DNA of 64,000 nt, taken from the NCBI GenBank assembly GCA_963772555.1, contig CAVYXQ010000001.1, positions 310,001 through 374,000 of the forward strand. Direction: 5' to 3'. This DNA is from Roseiarcus sp963772555 (GTDB taxonomy: Bacteria > Pseudomonadota > Alphaproteobacteria > Rhizobiales > Beijerinckiaceae). Below the pieces are notes generated by a model that did no database searches, was not told the DNA's origin, and saw only the letters and a program-made list of their open reading frames with translations. Position numbers and translations under genes: made by a program. Shown piece after piece: positions 8,895 to 17,376 of this stretch. The stretch's first letter is position 1, and the number at the start of each line of letters is the position of its first letter.

Positions 8895-10622
8895 CTACCC
8901 AAGTCCAGCAGCCTGCTGGACCGCCGCCCCGTCTTCCCCCTCGGGCAGCAACTCCCGCAGCTCGCCGAGCCATGGCTCGTAGCGCCGCCAGCGCCCGACC
9001 GACGTGCGGTAGATCGGCTGGCGCGTCTGCCAGACGCTCGCAGTGGTCACCATGCGCTTGTTGCGTTCGGGCTCAAGGCAGGCGTCGTGCCAGTCAAGCC
9101 CGAGGAAGGCAATCAGCCGGCGCGTCTCCGCTTCACGATTTTCAACGAGCGCCTCGTAGTCGACCTCAGTGAAGCGATCGCGCGGGAGGACGCTTCGCCA
9201 GTGCTCCATGAGGCGCTCGTACTGGCGGTAGAAGAAAACAAGGTCGCCCTTGTCCCAGGAAAACTCCACGCTCTCCCAGAAATTCTGAAAATAGGCCGAC
9301 AGGCAGGTGTCGATCGCGTTCCGACGGCAATGAACGATGCGGGCGTCGGGCAACGCCGCTCGGATCAACCCGAGTTGCTCGAAATTCTGCGGCAATTTGT
9401 CTGTCACCCGCAGCGCGTCCGGGCCTATCCCTCGCAACAGCGAGCGATAGTCATCCGCGGCTTGCCTGAGCGGCGCCGTCTCGTAGGGATCCTTGGCGCC
9501 CCACGCCGCTCTGCCCACATTCGACCAATAGGAAAGCTCGCCGCCTGCCGCGACGGCCGGGTGGGCCGACAAAATCTGCTCGACCAAGGTGGTGCCGGAG
9601 CGAGGCATCCCCAGGATGAAGACGGGGAGCCCGGGCGCCTCGCGCGCGATGTCCGCGAGGGCTGACGCCGTCGCGGCGAGAACTTCCGCTGAGGAAGCCG
9701 CGACGATGGCGCCATATTGCTCGGCAAGCTTCGCCCGATCGAGGCGGCCGAGCGCCGCCCTTATCCGATTTCCCTCGTCGTAGTGTTGGATCGCCTGTGC
9801 ATACTCCCCCAGGTCGTCGAGCGCCTTGCCAAGACTGAAATGCATGGCGCTTCGCACCCTTGGGTTGAGGTCGCCCGCCTCGAGAACAAGGCGCATCCGA
9901 TCGACGAGAGGTCGATCCGCCTCAGTCATCCGCTTGGCGGTCGTGAGAAGATTGTACGCGCTCGGGATCGATTCCGCGGCGGCGGCGAGGTGGTCCGCGG
10001 CCTCTTCGAACGCTCCCTTGGAACCGAGAAGCTGTCCAAGCAGGAGCCGCATTCCGGCATGGCCGGGCGCGAGGGCAAGCGCCTGCCGCAAATCGCGCTC
10101 CGCCTCCTCCACCCGGTTCTCCTTCATCAGCATCCTGACGGCGAAGAAGCGTCGCTCGATTGGATCCTTCACGATCCGGGCGAGCTTCCGGCACGTCGCC
10201 AGCGCCTCGGATTCCCGCGCAAGCGGTTCCAGGGCGACGAGAAGGTCGCGCAGGGCAATCTCGAAGCTGGGGCGAATGTCGAGCGCTCGCTTAAGACTTG
10301 CCGCCGCCTCCGCGTATCTGGAGCAACGCAGGTAAGCGGCGCCGAGATCGCGGTGCGCCTCGGCGCTCTGCGGATCAAGGCGGGCAAGCTCCCGGAACTG
10401 CGGGATCGCCTCGGCCCATCGCCCGGAGTCCGCGAGCAGTTTGGAGCAACTCGCCAGCTCCTGACGCCTTGTTTTCGATGGCCGCGACGGCTCAGGAAGG
10501 GCGCTGGGAAGCGTCTCCTTCGGCTGGCAGCATTGCTTGTACTTCTTGCCGCTGCCGCAAGGGCAAGGATCGTTTCGTCCGACTTTCGCCGCCGATCGGG
10601 CCGCGGAGCGCGTTCCATTCAT
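8895..10622 (-). CDS. SEC-C / TPR / sulfotransferase protein, third of three tandem copies
   Basis: 575 residues in three parts. A SEC-C zinc motif at about 14-32 (CPCGSGKKYKQCC) comes first. Tetratricopeptide repeats follow at about 60-290. A PAPS-dependent sulfotransferase domain from about 330 has the 5'-phosphosulfate loop GMPRSGTTLVEQ near 338 and the 3'-phosphate site HCRRNAIDTCLSAY near 431. The family transfers sulfate from PAPS to protein or carbohydrate hydroxyls; TPRs often hold the acceptor. The start overlaps the preceding gene by 4 bases (ATGA). The three genes form one operon between PEP-CTERM genes, so exported proteins or the local glycan are possible acceptors (inference). 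No transmembrane segment is seen. Confidence 0.88.
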   Translation of the reverse strand: MNGTRSAARSAAKVGRNDPCPCGSGKKYKQCCQPKETLPSALPEPSRPSKTRRQELASCSKLLADSGRWAEAIPQFRELARLDPQSAEAHRDLGAAYLRCSRYAEAAASLKRALDIRPSFEIALRDLLVALEPLARESEALATCRKLARIVKDPIERRFFAVRMLMKENRVEEAERDLRQALALAPGHAGMRLLLGQLLGSKGAFEEAADHLAAAAESIPSAYNLLTTAKRMTEADRPLVDRMRLVLEAGDLNPRVRSAMHFSLGKALDDLGEYAQAIQHYDEGNRIRAALGRLDRAKLAEQYGAIVAASSAEVLAATASALADIAREAPGLPVFILGMPRSGTTLVEQILSAHPAVAAGGELSYWSNVGRAAWGAKDPYETAPLRQAADDYRSLLRGIGPDALRVTDKLPQNFEQLGLIRAALPDARIVHCRRNAIDTCLSAYFQNFWESVEFSWDKGDLVFFYRQYERLMEHWRSVLPRDRFTEVDYEALVENREAETRRLIAFLGLDWHDACLEPERNKRMVTTASVWQTRQPIYRTSVGRWRRYEPWLGELRELLPEGEDGAAVQQAAGLG

Positions 10623-12346
10623 CCGTATTCGCCCTCAGACACCGTCGGGCTCGGCGGCCCGTTCGTTTCCGAGAGCAACTCGCGCAATTCGCCCAGCCAG
10701 GGTTCGTAATGCCGCCAGCGCTCGACCGAAGTCTTATAGATGGGCTGGCGCGCCTGCCACACGCTCGCGGTCTTCACCGTGCGCTGGTTCTGTTCCGGCG
10801 CGAGGCAGGCGTCGTCCCACGGGAGCCCAAGGAAGTCGATGAGCCGACGGCTCTCGGACTCCGGCTCAGCGACAAGCGTCTCGTAGTCGACCTCAGTGAA
10901 ACGTTCGGGGGGCAGGATGCTCCGCCAATGCGCCATCAGTCGTTCGTACTGGCGATAGAAGAATACAATGTCCGACTTCTCGAAAGCGTAGGTTTGATGA
11001 GGCCAGAAATAGGAGAAATAGACCGATAGGCCGGTGTCGATCGGATTGCGGCGGCAGTGAATGATCCGCGCGTCGGGGAACGCAAGCCGAACGAGCCAGA
11101 GCAGTTGGAAGTTCAGGGGCGCCTTGTCGGTCACCCGGAGGGCCTCGGGCCCGAACCTGCGCAGGAGCGCGCAGTATTCCGTGACCGCGCTCGATAACGC
11201 ATCGGCCGCAGGCTCGGTCGGGCCTCGCCCCCATTCGAGCAGTCGTCCTTTCCAAAAAGGCTGTTCGCCGGCGGCCGCCACCGCTGGGTGAGCGGACAGG
11301 ATCTGCTCGGTAAGGGTGGTGCCGGAACGCGGCATGCCAACGATGAACACCGGCAGTCCGTCATCAGCCTGCGCCGGTCCCGCAAACCTTTTCGCGGCCC
11401 GTTCCAGCGTCTCGCGGTCATAGCGGGCGATGAGGCGGTCGTAGTCGTTAACGAGGGCCGGCCGATTAAGGCGTGCCGTCCTCGCCCTCAGAGAATTGGC
11501 CTCGTCGTAGTGGCGAATCGACTCGTCGTGGTGACGGAGGTCTCCGAACGCCTTTCCGAGCCCGAACTCGATTGCGACGCGAGATTCGATGTCGAGCTTC
11601 GCGTCGGCCAAGGTCGCGAGCATGCGCTCGATCATCGGGCGGTCGGTCGCCGCCATCCGGCGGACTTGGGTGAGCTTCTGGAATGCGCCCGGAATGGACT
11701 CGACCGCGTAGGCGAATTCGGGTTCGGCGTCTTCGAATTTCCCCCGGTCGAGCAAAAGCAGACCATAGGCGAAGCGCGCCTGGGCAAGTCCCGGAGCGAC
11801 CGCAACCAGACGGCGCAGCTTCTCCTCCGCCTCGTCGAGCCTGCCATCCATCGAGAGAGCCTTTGCCGCATAAAACAGGCGGTCGAGCGGACCGTCGGCG
11901 AGACGGCTGAGACGCCGATACACATCCAAAGCTTCCGATTCCTTGCCGGCAATTTCAAAGACGTACGCGAGTCGGATCAGAGCTGGCGTCAAACTGGGTT
12001 TCAAACGGACCGCGTGTTCGAGACTGTTTGCCGCCTCGCTCAAGTTGCCGCAGCGCTCCAGCGCGAGACCAAGGTCGTAATGCGCCTCGGCTTTGGTCGA
12101 TTGGATACGCACAATCTCGCGATAGCAAGCGACCGCTTCGGCGTACCGTTCGGCGACCCAATATTCCTGTCCGGCGCGCGCAATGGCCTGCAGCTTGCCG
12201 ACGCGCGGCTGAGGCGTCGCGCCACCGGCGTAGAGCAGGTCTTCGCGAGCATCTTTCCCCTCGCAGCATTTCTTGAATTTCTTGCCGCTGCCGCACGGGC
12301 AAAGGTCGTTCCGGCCGACCTTGGTGGTCGCAACCGCCGTCGTCAT
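10619..12346 (-). CDS. SEC-C / TPR / sulfotransferase protein, second of three tandem copies
   Basis: 575 residues with the same architecture. It has a SEC-C motif (CPCGSGKKFKKCC) near 17-30, TPRs such as AVACYREIVRIQSTKAEAHY, and a sulfotransferase domain with VGMPRSGTTLTEQILSAHP and HCRRNPIDTGLSVYFSYFW. It overlaps both neighbours by 4 bases, so the three are cotranslated. Sequence differs from its neighbours mostly in the TPR part, while the sulfotransferase core is closely kept. That pattern suits paralogues with one chemistry and different acceptors, but this is inference. Confidence 0.88.
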   Translation of the reverse strand: MTTAVATTKVGRNDLCPCGSGKKFKKCCEGKDAREDLLYAGGATPQPRVGKLQAIARAGQEYWVAERYAEAVACYREIVRIQSTKAEAHYDLGLALERCGNLSEAANSLEHAVRLKPSLTPALIRLAYVFEIAGKESEALDVYRRLSRLADGPLDRLFYAAKALSMDGRLDEAEEKLRRLVAVAPGLAQARFAYGLLLLDRGKFEDAEPEFAYAVESIPGAFQKLTQVRRMAATDRPMIERMLATLADAKLDIESRVAIEFGLGKAFGDLRHHDESIRHYDEANSLRARTARLNRPALVNDYDRLIARYDRETLERAAKRFAGPAQADDGLPVFIVGMPRSGTTLTEQILSAHPAVAAAGEQPFWKGRLLEWGRGPTEPAADALSSAVTEYCALLRRFGPEALRVTDKAPLNFQLLWLVRLAFPDARIIHCRRNPIDTGLSVYFSYFWPHQTYAFEKSDIVFFYRQYERLMAHWRSILPPERFTEVDYETLVAEPESESRRLIDFLGLPWDDACLAPEQNQRTVKTASVWQARQPIYKTSVERWRHYEPWLGELRELLSETNGPPSPTVSEGEYG

Positions 12347-14091
12347 CGTTGCGCGCTCAAGGCATCAGTCGGACCCGGCGACCGCTCCGAGGCTGGAATG
12401 AGCTCCCGCAGCTCGCCGAGCCACGGCTCATAGCGACGCCATCGGGCCATCGATGTCCGATAGACCGGCTGTCGCGCCTGCCAAAGGCTCGCGGTGTGAA
12501 CGACGCGCTGGTTCCGTTCCGGGGCAAGGCACGCGTCGTCCCAATCAAGCCCGAGGAAGGAAATCAGCCGGCGCGTCTCGGCCTCCCCGTCCGCGACCAA
12601 CGTTTCGTATTGCACTTCCGTAAAGCGATGCGGGGGCAGCACGCGTCGCCAGTGGTCCATCAGCCGCTCATACTGGCGATAGTAGAACACCAGGTCGCTG
12701 CGGTCCCAGGCGAAATCCTGCGTGCCGAGGAAGTTGGTGAAATAGATCGACAGACACGTGTCGACCGGATGGCGTCGGCAGTGAATGATCCTGGCTTTGG
12801 GCAGAGCGAGAAAGGGGAGCCAGAGGAGCTCAAAATTGCGCGGGGCCTTGTCGGTCACGCGAAGCGCGGTCGGCGCCAAACCGCGCAAGAGCGCATAGTA
12901 ATCGTCAGCGGCCTTGAACATCGCGTCGGACTTGATCTGGACGGAGCCGCCGTCCCGCGAAGCCCGCCAGGACCCGAGCCGCTCCTTCCAGAACGAAAGC
13001 TCGCCCCCTGCGGCGACCGAGGGATGCGAGGACAGGATCTGCTCGACAAGGGTGGTCCCCGATCGCGGCATGCCGACAATGAGCACAGGGAGATCGTCGT
13101 CGGCTCCTTCGGGCCGCGTCAACGACCGTGCGGCGCTTTCCAGCGCCTCAGCGGTGAAGGCCTTGATGACACCGTCGAACTCGGCGGCGGTCGCCATGCG
13201 GTTCAGACGGCTTGAGAGCGCCCTCAGTTTATTCCCGGAGTCGAAGTGCCGCATCGCCGCCGGAGGATCGCGGAGATCGTCGTAAGCTTTACCCAATCCG
13301 AAATGGACCGCTGCGCGCGCCATGGCTTCGAGATCAGGCCTCTCCAACGCCGCTTCCATCCGCTCGATCAACGGCCGATCAGCCTCAGACATCCGTTTGA
13401 TCTCCGCGAGCGACTGAAAGGCGCCTGGCGCGTTCTGAGTCGCTTGTGTCAGCAGGACCTCAGCTTCGGAAAATCTCCCGCGGCTGGAGAGCAGCCGGCC
13501 GAGTTCAAGCGAAAAGCTCCCGGGCGCCAGCGCGATCAGGCGGCGCAGCTCGACCTCCGCCTCTTCGGTATTGCCCTCTTTGAGCAGCGCCTTGGCGGTA
13601 TAGTACCGGCGCTCCGCGGGGTCGTCGGCCGTGCGGCTGAGTTTGCGGCAGGCGGACAGAGCTTCCTGCTCGCGTCCCAGTGGTTCGAGCGTGTCGATGA
13701 GATGGCGGAGCGCGGATTGAAAACTGGGTCGCAGCTCGACGGCGCGCTGAAGCGAGGCCGAGGCTCTTACCAGCCGTCCGCAATGGAGATAGGCGATGCC
13801 GAGGTCATGATGAGCCTGCGGGCTGTTCGGGTCGAGCCGAGCGATTTCTTCGAACAAAGGAACTGCGTCCGACCAGTGCCCGCTGTTGCAACGCTTCTCC
13901 GCCTCATGAAAGAGAGCGTTCAATCGTGTCCGCGCCGCCGCCGACGGCGCCCCCGAAGCGGCCGGCTTAACGACCTCGTTCGCTCCTTTGTCGCCACAGC
14001 AATGTTTGAATTTCTTGCCGCTGCCACAAGGGCAGGGCTCGTTCCGGCCGACCTTTGTCGCTGCGTTGGCTGCGGCGCCGGTTCCGCTCAT
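12343..14091 (-). CDS. SEC-C / TPR / sulfotransferase protein, first of three tandem copies
   Basis: 582 residues and the first gene of the operon. SEC-C motif CPCGSGKKFKHCC near 19-31; TPRs about 55-300 (NSPQAHHDLGIAYLHCGRL); sulfotransferase core VGMPRSGTTLVEQILSSHPS near 340 and HCRRHPVDTCLSIYF near 440. The start MSGTGAAANAATKVGRNEPC is kept in all three copies. It begins 183 bases after the stop of the PEP-CTERM gene at 14275, with a terminator between, so a separate promoter is likely in 14092-14228. None was recognised. Confidence 0.88.
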   Translation of the reverse strand: MSGTGAAANAATKVGRNEPCPCGSGKKFKHCCGDKGANEVVKPAASGAPSAAARTRLNALFHEAEKRCNSGHWSDAVPLFEEIARLDPNSPQAHHDLGIAYLHCGRLVRASASLQRAVELRPSFQSALRHLIDTLEPLGREQEALSACRKLSRTADDPAERRYYTAKALLKEGNTEEAEVELRRLIALAPGSFSLELGRLLSSRGRFSEAEVLLTQATQNAPGAFQSLAEIKRMSEADRPLIERMEAALERPDLEAMARAAVHFGLGKAYDDLRDPPAAMRHFDSGNKLRALSSRLNRMATAAEFDGVIKAFTAEALESAARSLTRPEGADDDLPVLIVGMPRSGTTLVEQILSSHPSVAAGGELSFWKERLGSWRASRDGGSVQIKSDAMFKAADDYYALLRGLAPTALRVTDKAPRNFELLWLPFLALPKARIIHCRRHPVDTCLSIYFTNFLGTQDFAWDRSDLVFYYRQYERLMDHWRRVLPPHRFTEVQYETLVADGEAETRRLISFLGLDWDDACLAPERNQRVVHTASLWQARQPVYRTSMARWRRYEPWLGELRELIPASERSPGPTDALSAQR

Positions 14092-14228
14092 TCCGCCTGG
14101 TCCCCTTCGTGTCCGTCACCGGCGATTATATGGCGTCGCCTGAAATACGCCCATGGCCCCACCGGGCGAGCTTCGCGGCATTGACCTCGTTCGCCACGCG
14201 TTCGCGGCTAGGGGGCGGCGCGCAAAAA

Positions 14229-14255
14229 GAAAGGCCGCCCCGGGGGCGGCCTTTC
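14229..14255 (-). terminator. Rho-independent terminator of PEP-CTERM gene
   Basis: GAAAGGCCGCCC pairs perfectly with GGGCGGCCTTTC around a 3-base loop. On the minus strand it runs into TTTTT. It ends the PEP-CTERM gene at 14275-14943 and separates it from the sulfotransferase operon. Confidence 0.8.
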
Positions 14256-14274
14256 CCCAATCGATGCCTGAAAG

Positions 14275-14943
14275 CTACGCAGAGAGGATCGAGATGGGCC
14301 CCTTGCGCCGGCGGAAGGCGGCAAAGCCGACGAAGCCGAATCCGGCCAACATCATCGCCCAGGTCGAGGCCTCGGGAATGGCGCTGGAGAGCGGCAGGTC
14401 CACCGTCAGGTACGCCGGCGGGCCGCAGCACTCGCCGTAGGCGAGCTTGAAGGGCTGGTTGCCGCTGGCTCCGGTATAGGTGATCGTCGTCAAAGCATAG
14501 GCGGTCGGACCGGGATCGCTATAGGACCAGCCGCCAATCATGATCGAGAAGCCGTCGTCATGGCCGACCTGGAATTGCTCACCGGCTGTGACGGTGACCG
14601 TTCCCATGACTTCCATGATCGTGCTGTCGAGCGCGTCAGTCGAGGCGGCCGAGCCGAAATACGTCACCCCGGTCGCGCCGCCGCTCGCCAAAAAGCCGCC
14701 CAAGGTGTACCCGTTCGCTGTCGCGGTGCTGCTGAAATTCAACGGGTCACTTGGCGCCATGAACGTGGCGTAGTTCGGGCTCGACGCCGGCACGTTCGAA
14801 AGCACGGCGTTTTGAGCGACCGCGGTTGAGGTTTCCCATATCGTACCAGATACGATATTCGTCGCCGCATTGGCGGCTTCCATCGCCAACACGCTGGCCG
14901 ACACGGCGAGCGCGGCTACGGCCAAATATCTAAACTTCCCCAT
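14275..14943 (-). CDS. Exported PEPxxWA-CTERM protein
   Basis: 222 residues. The signal peptide is MGKFRYLAVAALAVSASVLA with cleavage near ANA-AT. The mature region is rich in Ser/Thr/Ala and contains GEQFQVGHDDGFSIMIGGWSYSD and a FKLAYGECCGPPAYL segment. The C-terminal sorting signal is IPEASTWAMM, a hydrophobic helix and FRRRKG. The HDDGFSI/V-G pattern is shared with the 7776-8450 protein and the broken homologue at 15.4-16.3 kb. It would be secreted and handled by the exosortase. A TTGACG promoter lies about 190-220 bases upstream. Confidence 0.88.
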   Translation of the reverse strand: MGKFRYLAVAALAVSASVLAMEAANAATNIVSGTIWETSTAVAQNAVLSNVPASSPNYATFMAPSDPLNFSSTATANGYTLGGFLASGGATGVTYFGSAASTDALDSTIMEVMGTVTVTAGEQFQVGHDDGFSIMIGGWSYSDPGPTAYALTTITYTGASGNQPFKLAYGECCGPPAYLTVDLPLSSAIPEASTWAMMLAGFGFVGFAAFRRRKGPISILSA

Positions 14944-15039
14944 TTGTTGGTTCCTCTTTAGTTGCGAGCGCCAACGGGTGCCGACGCTACGTTAATGAGA
15001 TGGACGCGCGCCGGATGCTGGCGCCTCCGAAACAGCGTA

Positions 15040-15070
15040 CCCTGTCAGTCGAACGCCCTGTCAGTCGAAC
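15040..15070. repeat. Two-copy tandem direct repeat, period 16
   Basis: CCCTGTCAGTCGAAC occurs at 15040-15054 and 15056-15070 with one base between, in the leader of the PEP-CTERM gene. A looser repeat, ACCCACCTGAAC then ACCCACCTAAAC, follows within 60 bases. It may be a regulatory or slippage feature; no function is assigned. Confidence 0.6.
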
Positions 15071-15134
15071 ACTGCCGTTTACCCACCTGAACCGAAGGCC
15101 GTCACCCACCTAAACTGACGGAGCGCCGGGACAG

Positions 15135-15163
15135 AGTTTGTACGCTCCGTAAACTCGCGTCAA
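15135..15163 (-). promoter_or_regulatory. TTGACG-type promoter of PEP-CTERM gene 14275-14943
   Basis: On the minus strand TTGACG (15158-15163), 17 bases, then CAAACT (15135-15140). The sequence around the -35 (GAAGAAAAAGCTTGACGCGAG) matches the regions before the PEP-CTERM genes starting at 8450 and 16338. The TTACGYAA boxes of those two are not evident here. Confidence 0.4.
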
Positions 15164-15322
15164 GCTTTTTCTTCAACCTGACGCGGCGTAGCCATCCTCG
15201 GGCCAAATTATGACGCTATTAGCAAGAAACTATGACATCATGCTTATTCGGACTGAAGCGTTCCAAGTTCAATCAATACTTCGGCAATGGAGTTTTAATC
15301 GCTCCAAGTCGGCTTCGCCTGG

Positions 15323-15652
15323 GTGCAACCGACCCTGAGGTACGCCAGCCCGGGGGGGCCCGCGCGTCGATCGGCTCACAGAGCCGCAGTCAGCGACGCG
15401 CCGGGCCGGTTCCGCTTCGCGAAACGGAACGTGTCGTCCGGCAGGCGCGCCCGACGGGCGTCGTCGGCGGCCGACGCGGAGTGGCTGATCGACCGGGCGG
15501 ATGCCTGCAAGTCGGTCGACACGCTGGCCGCGCCGGTCAACGTGCTGGCCGAAGCGCATCGCGCGCCGGAGGGATTCATCGCCGCCGTCGAGGCCCGCGC
15601 CGCCGGGGGCTGGCCCGGCCTGGAGCAGGCCCTGCGGAGCGCTGCGGCAAAA
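15323..15652 (+). other. Unassigned open reading frame, possible 3' remnant
   Basis: The frame from 15323 is open and its middle (RADACKSVDTLAAPVNVLAE and a following GWPGLEQALRSAA) has the amphipathic, charged look of real protein. It has no good start or ribosome site, and its end runs into the hairpin at 15649. It may be the tail of a lost gene. I do not recognise the family. Confidence 0.25.
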
Positions 15653-16338
15653 GGCCGCCTCCGGGCGGCCTTTTCTTTTTGCGCTCGGGGCCTCGAGCTC
15701 TTCCGGCCGCGGCGGAAGGCGGCGAAGCCCAAGCCGGCGAAGCCAGCGAACATCATCGCCCAGGTCGACGCCTCGGGGGCCGCCATGTCGAACTCGAACG
15801 CATTTGTCGTAGAGCTGATGGTAAACGACGAGATCGGAGTCGTGTCGGAAATCCGGAACCATTCATTATTGGCGGGACTGCTTTGATCGCCGTTTCCGAG
15901 CGCCAGGCCCATCGCGACGAGATCGCTGCCTTGGATTGAGTCACCGCCCACATTCAACGTCAAGAGATTGTTGTTATTTTGACCGACGTTCCCGTCGATC
16001 GACCCCCAATAGATGTCAAACGCCGTGACGGGATGGGCAAAGTGACGGTCGCGCCCATGACGTCCCAGATATAGTTCGTGGCGTCGCCGGCCGGCGCGGC
16101 GTTTATGCCGGGGTTCGATCCATTCGCCACGGCCCCCGTAGTCGTCGCAAACGTAATTGGACCGGAATTGGTTGTCGTGCTTCCAGATGTCGCGCCTACC
16201 GCATCGTTGTCAGAAGGCCCCAAAGTTTCCTGGGGACGGGATCAGTACGATGCTGAGGCCCGCATTCGCGGCCGTTACCGTAGCTAAGCTCGCGATCGCC
16301 GCGGCAGTGCCCAACGCTAGATGTTTAAACTTCCCCAT
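15376..16338 (-). pseudogene. Broken PEPxxWA-CTERM gene with two opposing frameshifts and a lost stop
   Basis: The start at 16338 (MGKFKHLALGTAAAIASLAT, signal peptide to AANA) is read for 42 codons and then hits TGA. The homologous protein continues in a second frame (LGPSDNDAVGATSGSTTTNS, then NYIWDVMGATVT) and returns to the first frame near 16040 (HPVTAFDIYWGSIDGNVGQN). It ends with the sorting signal APEASTWAMM, a helix and FRRGRK. One extra base near 16230 and one missing base near 16040 explain this. The normal stop after the basic tail is also gone, so the frame reads through the hairpin to 15376. GAGGAG precedes the start. It could be partly a consensus error. Confidence 0.75.
15649..15674. 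terminator. Hairpin terminator, usable in both directions
   Basis: AAAAGGCCGCC pairs with GGCGGCCTTTT around a 4-base loop. On the plus strand it is followed by TTTTT after one C. It is the same stem type as behind the other PEP-CTERM genes, but here the damaged gene's reading frame runs through it. Confidence 0.65.
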
Positions 16339-16447
16339 TTGCCCCACTCCTCTCTATGAAAGCGCTAGCTGCGCTTGCAACCTCGATTCGTGAGATGCGA
16401 GGCAAAAAGTGACGCCAGGACCGAGCCTACTCCCCCGGTCATCACCA

Positions 16448-16542
16448 TTACGCAAGTGACATCGTCCTTCCGACCGATCGCCTTTGCAGGATGTCAGCAT
16501 CGTTAATGCACGTCAAGGTGCTTTTTTTAATCTTACGTAAGA
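16448..16542 (-). promoter_or_regulatory. Control region with TTACGYAA box pair and TTGACG promoter
   Basis: TTACGCAA at 16448-16455 and the perfect palindrome TCTTACGTAAGA at 16531-16542 are about 85 bases apart, centre to centre. Between them, on the minus strand, lie TTGACG (16511-16516), 17 bases and CATCCT (16488-16493). The order, spacing and surrounding bases closely match 8563-8659. Confidence 0.55.
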
Positions 16543-16622
16543 GAAGCGGTTGCGAAATACCGACTGGCTTCGAAACAGGGCATCCCTGCGTGCGACCCGC
16601 AGGCGCGTTTCTCTAGACTAGA

Positions 16623-16759
16623 GCATGGCTCGGCCGCTGCCGCAAACCGGCCAAGGATTGGGAATGCCTCAACCGCAAGGCGCTCGCGTTCCTCCGCCTC
16701 GCCTCCATCCGCCTCATGCTGCGAAAGTGCAATTCCACATAATGCGTCCGGACAGACTC
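16623..16759 (+). mobile_element. 3' end remnant of an IS5-family (IS427-like) element
   Basis: Reading from about 16623 gives AWLGRCRKPAKDWECLNRKA then LAFLRLASIRLMLRK, the C-terminus of an IS427-type transposase. It is followed by the terminal repeat TCCGGACAGACTC ending at 16759. The last 90 bases nearly match the right end of the element at 36014-36867. The rest of the element is missing. Confidence 0.75.
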
Positions 16760-16869
16760 TATGAATGGCCGAACGATGGATGCTGAGTAAGTCCGAAGAT
16801 GAGTTGACGTGGCTAACGTATCGTGATTGCAACCCAGTGCGAGCATTTCTCCTGACGTAGGGAAGCGCT

Positions 16870-17376
16870 ATGAGGACGAAAAAATTCCTTCGACCGTTCC
16901 CGGCGGTGGCGTGGGGACTGTTGGCGGCGGCGCCAGCGGCGTCGCGCACGATCGATATCGACGTAAGAGCGGACGGCTCGATCATTACGATCCGGAACGC
17001 CAGCTTCTCAGGACCGAGCGTTAGCACGACAGTCGGCGACTTCTCCCGGACACCCGTGTCGGGCGGAGAGCTTGGCAGGATTGACCTCTCTGCTCCGACA
17101 TCATACAGCGCCAATGAGAGCGGAACAATTAGGTCTTGGGCACCTGTCTCAAACTCGACGGTAACTCTCAGTAGCGGCTCCATCGAGAACGATATGATTT
17201 CAGGCTCGAGCGTGACCGCAAAGGCTGGCGAGAGGCAGGCCGACCCGAACGTCGAAGCTGCCACCGTTCCCGAACCGTGGACCTGGCTAATGGTCGGTCT
17301 GGGCTTCGTTGGCGTCGCAATGCTGACCAAGCCCAAGCGGAAGCAGCCCCGCTATACGAATTTAACAGGCTTCTGA
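16870..17376 (+). CDS. Exported PEP-CTERM protein of a second subtype
   Basis: 168 residues. The signal peptide-like start MRTKKFLRPFPAVAWGLLAA ends near ASR-TI. The mature part is Ser/Thr-rich and of beta-strand character (VSTTVGDFSRTPVSGGELG). The sorting signal is VPEPWTWLMVGLGFVGVAML followed by the basic tail KPKRKQPR, a PEPWTWLM form unlike the STWAMM form of the others. It is on the opposite strand to the others and lacks their promoter motif. GGGAAGCG lies before the ATG. It may be a different client class of the same exosortase. Confidence 0.78.
   Translation: MRTKKFLRPFPAVAWGLLAAAPAASRTIDIDVRADGSIITIRNASFSGPSVSTTVGDFSRTPVSGGELGRIDLSAPTSYSANESGTIRSWAPVSNSTVTLSSGSIENDMISGSSVTAKAGERQADPNVEAATVPEPWTWLMVGLGFVGVAMLTKPKRKQPRYTNLTGF

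Noticed and set aside
9717..12433. Long plus-strand frames opposite the sulfotransferase operon
   Set aside because: They mirror conserved TPR/sulfotransferase codons, have no ribosome sites and no recognisable domains.
2378..15674. Repeated GC-rich stems as CRISPR or REP elements
   Set aside because: They lie singly behind genes with T-runs and no spacers; they are terminators.
16533..17336. Minus-strand frame opposite the PEPWTWLM gene
   Set aside because: It runs through the IS427 remnant and has no motifs; the plus strand has signal peptide, PEP-CTERM tail and ribosome site.
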